Assembly (NCBI RefSeq): GCF_002999335.1
Contig: NW_020312069.1
Coordinates: 1-64,000 of the forward strand
Source: Cyclospora cayetanensis
Lineage: Eukaryota > Apicomplexa > Conoidasida > Eucoccidiorida > Eimeriidae
Length of the DNA: 64,000 nt
Direction: 5' to 3'
Below, one piece after another: positions 1 through 11,905 of this stretch; the first letter of the stretch is position 1; each line of letters begins with the position of its first letter. Made by a program: the position numbers and the translations under genes. The notes under the pieces are model-generated. The model was not told the origin of the DNA. It worked only from the letters and a program-made list of their open reading frames with translations, and did not search any database.

Positions 1-31
<31 letters not shown>

Positions 32-115
32 ACAAGGTATAAAAATAAAAAAATAAATAAATTTCTCACTCTCTCTCTGTCTTTCTCTTTCTGTATCTCT
101 TTCTCTCTCTCTCTA

Positions 116-146
<31 letters not shown>

Positions 147-212
147 ATATATATATCTCTCTCTCTCTCCCTCTCTGCCTGTCTATCTTTATCTATCTAT
201 ATCTATCTCACT
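1..212. repeat. Poly-A tract followed by CT/ATCT microsatellite
   Basis: The window opens with 28 A residues, then AT-rich sequence and a long pyrimidine microsatellite of CT, ATCT and AT units. No coding signal is seen. On the minus strand it lies just beyond a splice donor of the Vps39-like gene, so it is most likely intron sequence of that gene. A poly-A stretch at an exact edge could also be an assembly end. Confidence 0.85.
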
Positions 213-3200
213 CTTTTGAGCGTTTGCTGCGAGCACCAGCGGCGTGAAGCGCCGGAGTAGCGCTTCTGCCTGCTGCTGTTGTTGCTGTTGTTGCTGCTGC
301 TGCAGCACCTGCTTCAGCAGCTGCAGCATTTGCTCTGCGGCGACTATGGCTGTTGAGGCCTTTGGGAGAGAATCTGTAGAGTCTGCGGCGAGCGCACACC
401 CAAACTCCGAGACTTACTGTTTGCATCCGTGCATGCAAGAAGAGCCAGACGGAAGACTGCATGGAGGCACCAGTAGTTTGTCTAGTACAGAGAGGGAAGG
501 CTCGAAGACGAGAGCAGAAAGGATGCATGCCGAGCGAGATACAGCAGAACAAACACATGCATGTGGCTGCATAGAAGGATAGAGAGAGGGATGGCCAGGA
601 AGACGCATACTCTTTTGCTGCTGTGCAAGCAACTCCAGTGCCTCTTCCGTTCTCCCTGAGTGCTTCAGAAACTCGCAACTCGCAAGAGAACTGGAGGGCA
701 TGCTCGAGAGGTTTTGCGTCTGTCGTCTGTCGAGGTGTAGTACAGGATTCAAGTGTGCCTTAGGTGTAGAGTTAGGTGTGCGTGTGGCGTGTCGGTGGAA
801 CCTGTAGAAGGGCTGCAAGGGCGTCCGTGCGGTGTATAGACAGCAGGAACAGGCGGCAGTCCTCCACGCTGCATGTGCATCCCACGTAATTCTGGGGATG
901 CCTTGCGTTCTTTCCCTGTTGCGGCTCTTGAGGCAGCAGCAAATGCTTCCAACGCGCATCGTCGGCTTCTACCTGCGGCATGCCCCCGCCCCCGTACGTA
1001 CACCGCAGAGCAGTGATGCAGTAGGAAGAAGCCTGACCCGTGAGGGAGGAGTGAGGTATTTTTTCGATATAAAAAGCTTTCTGAAACGTAAATGTTCGAC
1101 ACATTCCTCACAAGCAGCTTGACAAGAATCGTATCGACGGCCTGCAGGAGCAGCAGCTGCTCCTTTGTCTGGTCGTTTGCTGCTGTTGCTGGGCTCGTGC
1201 CGCTTGCGCAGCGACTGATGCTGAATTTGCAGAAACCGTTGTAGTGCTCCGTGAGCAGCAGCTGCCTTTGCTTCAGAAGAAAGGAGCAGAGCGCCCCATT
1301 CGCCATCTGCATGCAGGCAACTGTTCGGCATGCAGCGCTATATGATGGCTCGTGTTGGGGGTCCAGCTGTTGCACCGTGGTGTGTGCAGGATGCAAGATG
1401 CACATGCATGGAGATTCGCAGGCACGGGCTTCCTGGGAATGCGGAGTCTTGAATTCACCTCGATGAGGACTTGTTCCTTCGCCTTCGCCTGCGCTTTCGT
1501 CTCTGAGCCACTCGCGCTCATTGCAAGAGTGGCGGTGACTGAGTGCAAAAAATCAGCCTGCCAAGTCTGATTTGAGTGCACGTATGTTGATGTGCACTGT
1601 CGAATCAGCCAGCGGGCTCTAGCCGCCGTTTACCGTTTAAAAAGTGCGTCAGCCTCACGCAACTGACGCCTACAAGGCAATCGCACAGAGTCTCTTGGCT
1701 CACCAAAATCCTGCAGATCCTTCGGGGGAGGCACTAGCGCGCAGGGAGAAATCTTGAGCAGCTCCTGAGTTTCTTCAAGCAACGGCATCTGCAGCCAGGA
1801 AGGCCAGAGGCGATGCCAGAAACCTGAGCGTCAAGGAGGCACTTAAATTCGAAGCGGAGAGTTTCAGTGAAGCTCCTTCTTCGTTGGGCAACTTTTGTGC
1901 AGGCTGTCTCGAGAAGGGGATTCAGCGTCTCGCCAAGCAAGACAAAGAGGCTTTTGCAGTCCACCAACGTACTGAGCAAATGACCAAGATCGAGGGGGGC
2001 ATGGGCAAAGTGCTGGAAGGCAACCGAGAAATTCAAACTTGCGAAGCGACTCCACCCGGCAAGCAGATGAAAGTGCTGCAGCGCTTCCGCCTGCAAGCAA
2101 GACGCAAACTGCAGCACTGAGTGGCTCTCTCCCGTGTTGCAAGTGTTGCGAATGCATGCTTCTAGATGCCCCACACTGCAAAAAACGGTGGGAGACACTG
2201 TGCTGAAGGCAACAAGAAGGAAGGCGTGAAGACACGTCCCGCCTATCGATTTGTGCGCCAAGGCAAGCTGCGAAAAGGCGTCTTTTTCTCAGCAGCAAGC
2301 GCTGGCTGCTAGGGAATGAAGTGCAAATCACCCGCTTGGGATCTTTGAGCGGGAAGCTCGCGTTGAGCTGTCCGAGGGCGTCAGAAACACGGCTCGCCAG
2401 TAGGAGTTTGCGCAGCTGCACATCAACGTAGACAGTCTGATGGCGCCCTTCTGGATGTGTTGGACGCCATCTGCAGAGCCAGGGGGTGTTGCAGCTGCCT
2501 TTAGAGTTGCTGCAGAGACTGACTCTGATGACAAGCAGGCAGCGAAAGTTTCGAGGCTTGGAGCGCCTTCATGGAGTGCGAAGACATCTGACTGACCTGC
2601 AGTCTGAAAGGCACGGGTAAGAGCATCTGCAATGTGTGTGCTGCGGCAATTAAGACGGGATGCTGCTCCTCCACGTCTTGAGGAGAAGGCTCGCTGGCTG
2701 CAGGAACGAATGCGGCAGCGGCAGAAACAGGGGTAGGAAACACGAGGGCTTGCTGCACGAGAGAGCCTTGACAGTTCCAGTTGCTCAGAGATAGCGATCC
2801 AGAAGCTCCCACGGCAATTAAATAAGCGCCAGACGTAGCTGCATCATCATCGTCATCCGCATACGCAATGCCACGAGTGGTCGTGGAGAGGGGCTTACAG
2901 CCACCAAGGCTTGCACACGGAGGGGGTCCAGAGAGAGGTGGGAGCGGCACACACCAGGAACGCATGCAGTGTCGACAGGAAAGCCTTTACTAGCGGCGGC
3001 AGAAAGGGGACAGAGAGGAGAGGAAGAGAGAGGAGGGGAAGAGAGAGGAGGGGAAGGGAGATGAGATGAGAGGAAGAGAGAGGAGAGAGGAAGAGAGAGG
3101 AAAAGAGAGGAAGAGAGAGGAGAGAGGAGGAGAAGAGAGAGGAGAGAGGAAGAGAGAGGAGGGGAAGGGAGATGAGATGAGAGGAAGAGAGAGGAGAGGA

Positions 3201-4570
3201 GGGGAAGGGAGATGAGATGAGAGGAAGAGAGAGGAGAGGAGGGGAAGGGAGATGAGATGAGAGGAAGAGACTGGAGAGGAAGAGAGAGGAAGAGAGAGGA
3301 GAGAGGAAGAGAGAGGAGGGGAAGGGGGATGAGATGAGAGGAAATGAGAGGAAGAGAGAGGAGAGAGGAAGAGAGAGGAGAGAGGAAGAGAGAGGAAGAG
3401 AGAGGAGAGAGGAGGAGAAGAGAGAGGAGGTTAGAGACTCTGCTAGGGAGTAAGTAGAGTCTATGGAGAGTAAGGTCGACGTGAGAAAGCCAAGGGCCGC
3501 TTATTGTGCAGGAGAGCTATTAGGTGAGCCTCTTTTCTCCAGTGTATCGGCGATTGAGTGAAACGGAAAGCTTCGCGTTCGATCGGCGGCAGCAAAACTG
3601 CGCCTGGTCGAACTTGCAGCGATGCATGGCGCTTACCGGCAGCGATGGCATCGTTGGGGATAATAAGAGCATTTTTTTGAGCAGGCAGAAGTGTCTCTAG
3701 ACAGAAGGGCACGCCAAGCCCACTCTGAACGGCCAGCAGAACCTCAGAGCCTCCAAGCGGACAGATGAGGGGTGTTACAGAGCCTCCAGCCGCTGCTGCG
3801 GAGAAGCTGCACAACTCGTGCATGCGGCTGCGGCAAGAAGCAGAAGAAACAGAACCCGAGGAGGGATAATAGGGGGGAGGGGGGAGAAGAAAGGGAGGGC
3901 GCAGGCAGAAGCAAGCAAGTGCTTCCATGCAACGCATTGGAAACACGTCTGGAGTCAAAGACTTTCGAGGGGAGAAAAGTTGTGCATGGATTTGCGAAAG
4001 AGAAGGAAGGAGAAGGAAGCGCTCAGAAAGAAGGGCTTCCTCCTCCTTCTCTTCGCCTCCTTCTCCCTTGTGCGTGGGTGGGTGGTCACGTGAGTTTCCG
4101 CTACTCTGCTAAGTATTCTCAAGCTGCCGTTTTGGCAGCGTTTGTGGGTGCTTCGTTAACTGCGTTGTTGGTGCGCGTGAGGCTGAGAAGGAGGAGAAGC
4201 CCTCCAGCAGACAGACACTGCCTCGTAGGCACAAGCCCCTACTCTTAGATGCATGCTTGCATGCTGTCAGAGGTGACACCCTTCAAAAAGCCTCTAAAGT
4301 GTACTAGGGCACTTAGAATTCGAAGCGCACTCTGAATCAGGCTTCACCAAAAGATACTCATGACTGGTAGCCGCGATAAGACTGCCGTCCTTGAGGAGAA
4401 CGAGTTGTCGAACCTCCCGATTTTGGATTATGGCAATTTCCTTCACCAGGCAGAAGTCGAGCTCGCGCTGTACATACACTCCAATAAACCCCCGACGGCC
4501 AATATAGAGGCGCGGGCCGCCCCCGCTGCCTGGGGGGCCCCGCAGGGCCCCTCCAGGGCCCTCAGCAGCG
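213..4570 (-). CDS. Vps39/Vam6-like vacuolar sorting protein (multi-exon, partial)
   Basis: Family role: HOPS/CORVET-type tethering of endosomes to vacuole or lysosome, with an N-terminal CNH beta-propeller and C-terminal clathrin-like helical repeats. Exons seen, 5' to 3' on the minus strand: about 4358-4560 (CNH start; LYIGRRGFIGVYVQREL, donor GTATCT in phase 2); 3827 to about 3480 (joins in phase; CPLGGSEVLLAVQSG); about 2900-2550 (end of CNH; VLIAAAHTLQMLLPVPF, like the VASNHFVWRLIPVP segment of human VPS39); about 2400-1750 (helical part); about 1190-1100 (LLLLQAVDTILVKLL, like the IIDTTLLKCYL segment); about 715-612 (FLKHSGRTEEALELL); 397-213 (poly-Q followed by AEALLRRFTPLVL). The 612/397 junction keeps phase (A + AC). 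The order of segments matches VPS39 throughout. The donor at 212 shows the gene continues off the window. Several internal junctions and the start codon are not resolved. TGFBRAP1/Vps3 relatives are the main alternative. Confidence 0.68.
2998..3436. repeat. Purine-strand minisatellite (GGAAGAGAGAGGAG units)
   Basis: About 440 bases of almost pure A/G on the plus strand, made of GGAAGAGAGAGGAG and GGGGAAGGGAGATGAGATGA blocks in several higher-order copies. It lies between exons of the minus-strand Vps39-like gene, so it would be a pyrimidine tract in that pre-mRNA. Confidence 0.95.
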
Positions 4571-4611
4571 CATAAGCAGGAAACACCTATGGTAGCACAA
4601 GGAGCAGACGC

Positions 4612-4975
<364 letters not shown>

Positions 4976-5124
4976 CACATTGCTGTGGAATAGTCCGCCG
5001 CCGGTCCGCCCTTCACAGGACCCTTTCAAGAAAACGGCATCTTCAAGTGGACTCTAGCAAGCCTACGTCGGCATTCCACAGCCCCTTGCCCCCTCTCCAG
5101 AGGCAGAAGGGAACATTCAAGCTG

Positions 5125-5312
5125 CTTTTTCGATTATCCTGCAGTCCTCTCAGCCCTTTTGGGCCTGGCATGGGGGCAGAGGCGGAGGAAGATAATAGCT
5201 AGAATGCATGTGCAGACGCCGTGTTGTTGCAAACCTTCTAGAAGTTCTTCCCCACACCTTTATGCATGGGCATTTGCACAACATCGTAGCAGCGGCCTCT
5301 GCAACACTGATG
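5125..5312 (+). repeat. Dispersed repeat, copy A
   Basis: About 180 bases closely similar to 11721-11905 in the same orientation. Shared landmarks in order: CGATTATCCTGC, GTCCTCTCAGCCCTTTTGGG, CCTGGCATG, GAGGAAGATAATAGCTAG, ATGCATGTGC, GCCGTGTTG, AAACCTTCTAGAAG, CACCTTTATGCAT. Similarity continues well past the TAG that ends the shared open frame, so this is a nucleotide repeat, not just a shared exon. I do not recognise the family; no terminal repeats or RNA polymerase III boxes were identified. Confidence 0.85.
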
Positions 5313-5319
5313 CCTTTTT

Positions 5320-7107
5320 CTTTGCGCACGCCACCAGATGCCGTAGTCGGTAAGTAGCACACACAATTTACTACCGGCTCATTCTAAGTAAGACATAGGA
5401 CTCGTGGGAAAGGCGTAACACGAATAGGCTTAGCCCGCTGTGGCGCATGCGTCTCCCACTGCGGTCACCTCTGGCCAGCTGTAGAGCGCCTCTCGCCAGG
5501 TGAGCATACAGCACGGCGGCGTGTCATGCCTTTTCTTAGAATGAAGACTTCTTAGAGGCTCGCTCTCCTGTGCAACCTGTCTCGGCACTCTGCGTATTCG
5601 CGACACCCTTTCGCATTTGTGGTGAGGCCGCGTTAAGCACGACGTAGCAAGTTCGCAGAGAGAAGTCAGGAAATGGACCCTGATCGCCGGTGTATGTACG
5701 TGGGAAGTGGCGTGGCGGGGGATGGGGGGAATGGGGTGGGGAGGGGGGGGGAACGCCAGCAACACGTCGCTGGAGCAGGCATTGCGAGAGTAGGCTTTCC
5801 TCAGCACACGGCCGTCTTCCCTCTACTCAGTCCAAGCGCCCCCCCCTCCCCCCCTCTTGCCCCCTGATTTCTACCCCTCACGTATCAGTTCGCGGCTTTT
5901 TTGGTCACTTTTACCACTGACTCATGCGAAGTTTTGTGTGTCTTGAAGCAAGCCGACTAGCAGGAAAGGAGAATAAATATATAGGCAAACGAAGTAAGAA
6001 GTCATAGTAGCCACTCACCCCCCTCTCTCCCCCGCTCGCTTAGTGTGGGGCCGCTCACGGGGGGCCCCAATCCCCGGGGGTTTGGGGGTGGGGGGTAGAA
6101 GGGGGCCCCTTCCACTCCAACCCTTATTCGACCACTTTGCAGCGTTCGCCTCCCTCCCGCCTGGAACTAAATACTTTCTGATTTGGAATTTTCTCTTCTT
6201 CCTGCCGGAGCTTTCTTTTTCCCTCAGCAGGGTGCTTGTGGAGCTGTACCTACATGTATGCTGTCGGCTCCGGCAGGGCAGGAGCTGGCTAGGCGAGGGA
6301 GCGAGGCGTGAGCATTTGGCCGCTCGAGCGGATCGCCCGTTTGCTTGATTGTGAATGTAATTTCCTCGGTTTTCAGCTTTCCAGCGCACCGGAAGAACGC
6401 GCTGTACCGACACCGAAGGCGCGCGAGCAGCCGCAGCACCCGCGCTGCTGCCCTGGTAGTGCAAACATTGATCCTCACGGAAACAAGGGGCATTCGAGCT
6501 GCAGCGCAGGCAGCTGCTGAAACAGAAAGAAAGCGAGACATTGCAAGAGGCCCTCGTGAGCTTCAAGCCGCTCTCATTTCTTCCGGCTGCTTTTTTAAGA
6601 GGCAGGAGAACGCGCAACGTGGGCCTAGTGAGGCAGTCATACCACAGCCGCCAGCAGGTAGCTGCGCAGCAGCAGCGGCAGCAGACACGGCATGCAGCAC
6701 CCAATTGTTCAAGTGCTCCTTTCTTTGTAAGGACTAGGTGTGCATGCATGCATGCATGCACTGCCCTCCGCGACAGACGATGGCTTCTTCACAGGCATGC
6801 CCTCCAGTCCAGCCGAAGCGTGTGAGTCTTCAGCAGCGCAGTACAGCCCCCCTCCTCTCGCGTCTCTCCACATGCGCAAGCCTCTTTCCCCCAGATCCCT
6901 TTCTCGTGTATTCTTCAACAAACTGCTAGCGGCAAGGACCACCTCCCCTCCTTGACACGCGACTCTTGCCACGCCGCTCGAACACCCCCAAAAGGGAAAT
7001 CATACAACAACTCCTCTACTCCAACAAACCAAGGCACCCTCACCCTCCCTCCTCCTCATCCCCGAAGCTGGATCCCAACTACTCACCCCAAAGCTAACTT
7101 CTTTTTC
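5320..7107. other. Region with weak coding signals, no gene model
   Basis: GC-rich stretch. The best coding hint is a plus-strand frame around 6500-6730 with a coiled-coil-like segment (RRQLLKQKESETLQEALVSF) after CTGCAG, and an open frame at about 6746-6955 rich in Ser, Pro and Ala. I could not join these into a gene. 6061-6109 holds two GGGGCCCC palindromes, and 6740-6760 is a TGCATGCATGCATGC run. Confidence 0.35.
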
Positions 7108-7216
7108 TCTTTCACTATATATATATATATCTCTTTCTCTCTTCCTCTCTTCCTCTCTCTTTCTCTCTTCCTCTCTTCCTCTCTCTTTCTCTCTTCCTCT
7201 CTCTCTCTCTCTCCTA
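7108..7216. repeat. TA then CTCTTTCT/CTCTTCCT microsatellite
   Basis: A short TA run followed by repeated CTCTTTCTCTCTTCCT units. It lies about 110 bases upstream of the proposed GTP cyclohydrolase start codon, so it may be in the promoter or 5' untranslated region. Confidence 0.95.
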
Positions 7217-7323
7217 GAGACAGAGAGGCATGCCAGCCTCGCCTCCGCGCTCACGGCTAGCCACACTTCAAGAGTGTGCTGAAACGTGCTGCTGCTGCTG
7301 CTTACTTGCAGGCGGATGAAATA

Positions 7324-10300
7324 ATGCCTACCTCGCGATCTGCCCCTTCTCAAGGTGGGGGGCCCCTCGAGGCGCAATTCGAAGGACGACACGGAGGAGG
7401 GGGCCCCTCCCCCCCCCCTGCACATCGCCGGTCGGGGTGGCGACGCGCGCGCAAGGGGCCCCCCCCCCCTGGCCGCTTTCCTGGCAGCAGGAGAGCACAC
7501 GGACGTCTTCTCAAGGAGGCTCCCCCCCCAAGAAGGGAAAACTCCGACAAAGAGTCCACTTGCGATACAGGCAGCGGCGAGGGAGCCATTGTTCCCCCCT
7601 CCCCCCTCCTCGAGGAAGAAACGACTCTCGAGGCTTCTCTTCTAGAGACAACGAAGAAGGATGCCTGCGATACAGAAAGGCTACAGAAGGCCGTATTCGA
7701 ACTCCTGAAAGTATTCTTCTTCCTAGCCGCGGGGCGTGCATGCCTCATTGATCACACTTTCTTCGCCATTAATCACACAACGCACCTCCGATGGTCCCTG
7801 CCGTGTTGATCTGTCTCTCTCTGCCACCCTGCGTATGCACAAACATGTATATATATGTATATATATGTATATATATGTGTATATGTATATATGTATGTAT
7901 ATATACATATGTATATGTGTACACATACATATACATATATATATACATATACACCCATACATCCGCAGCAGCGCAGAAGCCCGTTGGTGCGCTTCCAGAA
8001 AGCTCTAGACAGACGTGGCTTGTGCATTCCCCCCCCTTTGGCATGTGGCGTGTTGTGTTGTCTTGTAGGCTTTGCCTTCTGAGGCTCTAAGCAGCGAGAT
8101 CCTCCGCAACACGCCGAGACGAGTTGCAGAGTCTATGGCCGTCTTCACCAGGGGATACTTCGAGTCGGTAAAAAGTAAGGGCCTAGCGCTGCACTCGAGG
8201 AACCCTAAAGAGGGGTATGAAGGAGGAGGAAAGAAGAAAAGCAGCAGATGCTGTAACACAAAAAAGAAACTAGCAGAAGCAGCAGAAGGAAACGGATGCT
8301 TACACGTATCCACACGCTCGCGCACATGCAAGCCTGTGTAGAGGGCTTTCATTATCCCTACTCTCTCTCTCTCTCTCTTTGTCTCTCTCTCTCTCTGTCT
8401 GTCTCACTTTTTTCAGTCTCTCTCTCTCTCTTCGAATGCTCACTCCTTATGTTGCTGCTTATGTGTCTCCTCTGGTGTTGCGCAATTTTACTCATGTGCC
8501 TCTTGCGATGGTTTTAGTGCTTTGAGTACAGCCAGCTTTACCGGTCGCCTCCTACGGGGAGCCGCACTGTGTTTTGACGCTTGTTTCACCGAGCCTTCTT
8601 CCCCTTGCTCGCTCTCCTTTCCTTTTCCTTCCTTTCTTCCCTTCTCATGTCTGCGTGTGGAGGGGCATGTGCCCTTTTTTGCTCTCTGTATGTGCACCTG
8701 CGCCTCCTTTTCGTGGCTTGCAGTATGCGGGGTGTCTTCTCACATATTCGTTTGCACAGTCATGCACTTGCGCATACATGTGGCTTCCTCACAGGCGCAG
8801 TTGGCGAAGGCCTTTTTCCTGTGGAAAGTGGCAACTGCAGTCTTATTGCGGTAAAGGGCCTGGATGTCGCGTCTCTCTGCGAGCATCACCTGCTTCCCTT
8901 CGAAGGAAAATGCCACATTGTGTATGCCTGTTGCTGCACCGCCGTTGCTGCTGCACTGCTTCTCCGTGCCTGGGGGTGTTTTGCGCTCGGGGGAGGGGGA
9001 AAAGGCGCCTTTTTTCTGCACTACTGCGCGCGCTCGTTGGGTAAGGCCGCTGTACACGAGTCTGTTGGATCTTTTTCATCTGCAGCTATCTGCCACGGCA
9101 TCACATTCTTGGGCTTTCCAAATTTGCGCGCATCATCGACGTCTTTGCGCGGCGACTCCAAGTGCAAGTCCGTCGATGCTTAGTCAGAGGCGTTTGTCGG
9201 CTTGAATCCTTGCTTGCAACTGCAGGCGCAGAGGAAAGGGGAGGGGTTGGAACGAAAAAGCGTTTTGCCGCGTGGTCTTACCGTCTGCGTGTATTCTGCG
9301 GCATCTCGACCTCTGCGCTGCGCTGCACTGCACTGCACTGCGCTGCGCTGCACTGCGCTGCGCTGCACTGCGCTGCGCTCTTGGCTGCTTGTGCTTCTTG
9401 ACTCGCGCGAGCGGAGTCTTCTTGCCTCTAGTCTTGAGAGAGTAGAGAGTCGTCTGCGCTCCTCCTTGCGTCTGAGGTTTGCGGCTACCTCGGCATGCAA
9501 GTGTTCATGCCGAAGCACATACTTGCATGTCACTCTGCGCGGAGTGGGGAGTACAGGCCTGTGTGCTGTGTGAGCTGCCTATCCTTGTGCAGTCGTCTCC
9601 TGCTGTGCATCCTTCTCTTCAGGAAAGGCTGACAAAACAGATCGCTGAGGCGATTGACGAAGTCTTACACCCTAGGGGCGTTCTGGTCATGCTGGAATGC
9701 AAGTAGGCACACATCTGCGCTCCTTATCGTGCTCCTCTCGCTGCCCTCCCCTCACCTGTGTCAGCTTCGCATTCTGATGATACTCCTAAAGTGAGGGAGA
9801 AAAGATGTGCGTGCATGCATGCTTGGAGTGCAATGGCGAAAGAGAGACATTCTTGCGTGTTTCTCACGTGTCTGTTTCCTTACAGTCTGTTTACTTGCTC
9901 TCTGTCTGTTTACTTGCTCTCTGTCTGTTTACTTGCTCTCTGTCTGTTTACTTGTCTCTCTGTGTGTTTACTTGCTTTCTGTCTGTTTACTTGTCTCTCT
10001 GTCTGTTTACTTGCTTTCTGTCTGTTTACTTGCTCTCTTTTTTTTCTTGCTCTCTGTGTGATTACTTGCTCTCTTTTTTTTCTTGCTCTCTGTGTGATTA
10101 CTTGCTCTCTGTCTGTTTACTTGCGCTCTTTTTTTTCTTGCTCTAATTTTCTCGCTCTCTGTCTGTTTACTTGTCTCTGTCTGTTTACTTTCTCTCTGGC
10201 TGTTGTTACACGGTGCATCCTTTGTCACTGAAGCATGCGCATTTTCCGGGGGTTGCATTATGCCTTGGTCTGCTGTAGCGTCCCTCTCTAGAGGAGTACT

Positions 10301-10524
10301 TCGGTTGTATCGAACTTGACAAGGCCCCTTCTTTCGCCAACCTCCCGTTCTATCTCTATCTATCTCTCTGTCTATCTCTCTGTCTGTCTCTCTGTCTGTA
10401 CAGCCACACCTGCCTCTCCAGTCGAGGCGTGACATGCCGCGGAGCAAAGACAGCAACCCTCGCCTCCACTGGCGAATTGGAGTTAGTCCTCACGTCTTGT
10501 GCACAGGATGTGGGGTTTGCTTAA
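7324..10524 (+). CDS. folE: GTP cyclohydrolase I
   Basis: Converts GTP to 7,8-dihydroneopterin triphosphate, the entry step of folate/pterin synthesis; usually a cytosolic decamer. Six exons join in phase: 7324-7710, 8069-8174, 8795-8921, 9086-9167, 9623-9702, 10404-10524 (TAA), 300 residues in total. The first about 115 residues are Gly/Pro/Arg-rich low complexity; the conserved domain follows ([86 protein letters not shown]). The zinc ligands Cys and His of CEHH and the Cys of HTC are present. In the last motif HTCL replaces the usual HxCM, and SSRGV the usual xMRGV. Donors are GTATTC, GTAAGG, GTATGC, GTCCGT and GTAGGC; all acceptors end in AG. The start is the first in-frame ATG; an upstream exon cannot be excluded. 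Confidence 0.93.
7843..7956. repeat. TATATGTA microsatellite in GTP cyclohydrolase intron 1
   Basis: TATATATGTA/TATGTGTA units within the first intron (7711-8068). Open frames across it encode Tyr-Ile-His or Met-Tyr-Val repeats on either strand and are not genes. Confidence 0.95.
8361..8440. repeat. CT microsatellite in GTP cyclohydrolase intron 2
   Basis: CTCTCTCT and CTGTCTGT tract inside the second intron (8175-8794). It forms an extended polypyrimidine region far upstream of the acceptor at 8792-8794. Confidence 0.95.
9310..9379. repeat. CTGCG/CTGCA pentamer tandem repeat
   Basis: About 14 tandem pentamers alternating CTGCG and CTGCA, inside the fourth GTP cyclohydrolase intron. All frames are open on both strands (Ala-Leu-His-Cys type repeats), a trivial result of the 5-bp period. 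Confidence 0.92.
9880..10200. repeat. CTGTCTGTTTACTTGCTCT minisatellite
   Basis: Roughly 16 imperfect copies of a unit of about 18-20 bases (CTGTCTGTTTACTTGCTCT and variants) inside the last GTP cyclohydrolase intron (9703-10403). TTTTTTTTCTTG variants occur in the middle third. Confidence 0.95.
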
Positions 10525-11267
10525 GTTTTCAGCGGGGGAGGGTAAAAGGGTGTGTTTCTGCGGCATGAGAAGGGTGACGGGAGGGAGGTGTCTACTTAAA
10601 AGTTGTGAGGGCGTCTAAATAAGACAGCAGCTTGCACTTCGCTGCCCCTCTGTTAATCTGTTGTTTCGAGTGGAAGGGGGAGATCGGGGGGAGGACGCAT
10701 GTTGGTGTGTGTGGAGGAGAGGAATCCGCGGGAGAGAGAGGGAGAGAGAAAGAGACACACACAACACGGAGGAGGGCAAACAACATAGAGATAGAATCTC
10801 GTGGCGTTCAACGTATTCTTCTATGCCCGTATGTGTCTCCCCTGTGTCGGACTGTCTCGGTGTGTCTTTATGTGCAGGACAGACACGGGGTTGCGCTCCG
10901 AAGCCTTTCTTCTGATTCGCTAGCCGCTTTTTGCATCCCTCCCTGTCTTCATGCCGACCGTCTATACACCAGAATCTGTGTGTATTTCTCTCGTGGTTTG
11001 CTCCATGTTACCCCTTTCCGGGTTTTGCGCATCTGTAGCTTTCCCTCTCGGACTTGTTTTCTCTATCTACTGCTCTTCGAGCATGCCTATACATATGTAT
11101 GTGTAGATTTATGTATGTGTAGATTTATGTATGTGTAGATTTATGTATGTCTATATAGTTACATATATGTTTATGTATATGTAGAATTACACCTAGCCTC
11201 CATATAGATTTATATGTTGTGGCTTTATGTAGGTGTATATTTATTGAACTATATAGATATATGTATA

Positions 11268-11300
<33 letters not shown>

Positions 11301-11714
11301 TGAGAGAGAGCTATATATACATAGATTTGTATGTGCATGCGGATCCATCTTAACCCATGAGCCTTCTTCCTCTTCTCTTGTGCGTGTCGCTTCCCTCTCT
11401 TCGCTGCTCTTCTTCTTTTTGCCTGCTCCCCGTGGTCTGGTTAGGAGCGACAAGGGGTGTGTAGCAGTACAGACAGGAGCTGCTAAGAGATGCATGACCG
11501 CGAATGAGAGACAAAAACCAAGTGAGCGCAAGGAAAGAAGATTCAGGCAGGTACCCCAAAGAGACAGTAGCGGAGTTTCGCTGCTGCAAGAGGGTAGAGA
11601 GTGCTTTCACGCTGGCGTAGCGCTTCCTCTTCAAGAGTCTTTGGAGAAAGAGAACCTTTGTAAGACTCAAGCCAAGTGCAAATCTCAACACGCCCTAACT
11701 TGTCTCTCTTTAGG
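10525..11714. other. Intergenic region, mostly low complexity
   Basis: Follows the GTP cyclohydrolase stop codon. 11086-11150 has three to four copies of the 18-mer TATGTATGTGTAGATTTA, grading into a TA tract at about 11260-11302. No exon with convincing family similarity was seen. A frame at 11380-11799 is open mainly because it runs into the dispersed repeat. Confidence 0.5.
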
Positions 11715-11720
11715 AGAGCT

Positions 11721-11905
11721 GCCTTTCCGATTATCCTGCCGTCCTCTCAGCCCTTTTGGGCCTGGCATGAAGGCAGAGCCGGAGGAAGATAATAGCTAGG
11801 ATGCATGTGCGGGCGCCGTGTTGCTACAAACCTTCTAGAAGGTCTTCCCGACACCTTTATGCATAGTAGTCGTTCGCACGTCGTAACAACCTCTAGCGCG
11901 CACGT
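11721..11905 (+). repeat. Dispersed repeat, copy B
   Basis: Second copy of the repeat at 5125-5312, same orientation, about 6.6 kb apart. Both copies keep an open frame into a shared TAG: FRLSCRPLSPFGPGM here and FRLSCSPLSPFGPGM in copy A, each followed by a related acidic tail. Most differences between copies are single-base changes, with small length differences near the 3' end (after TTTATGCAT). Confidence 0.85.

Noticed and set aside
1..30. Telomere at the left edge
   Set aside because: Only poly-A is present; no AGGGTTT-type telomeric repeats were seen.
9180..9573. Open frames over the CTGCG/CTGCA repeat
   Set aside because: Intron sequence; a pentamer repeat lacking stops is open in every frame.
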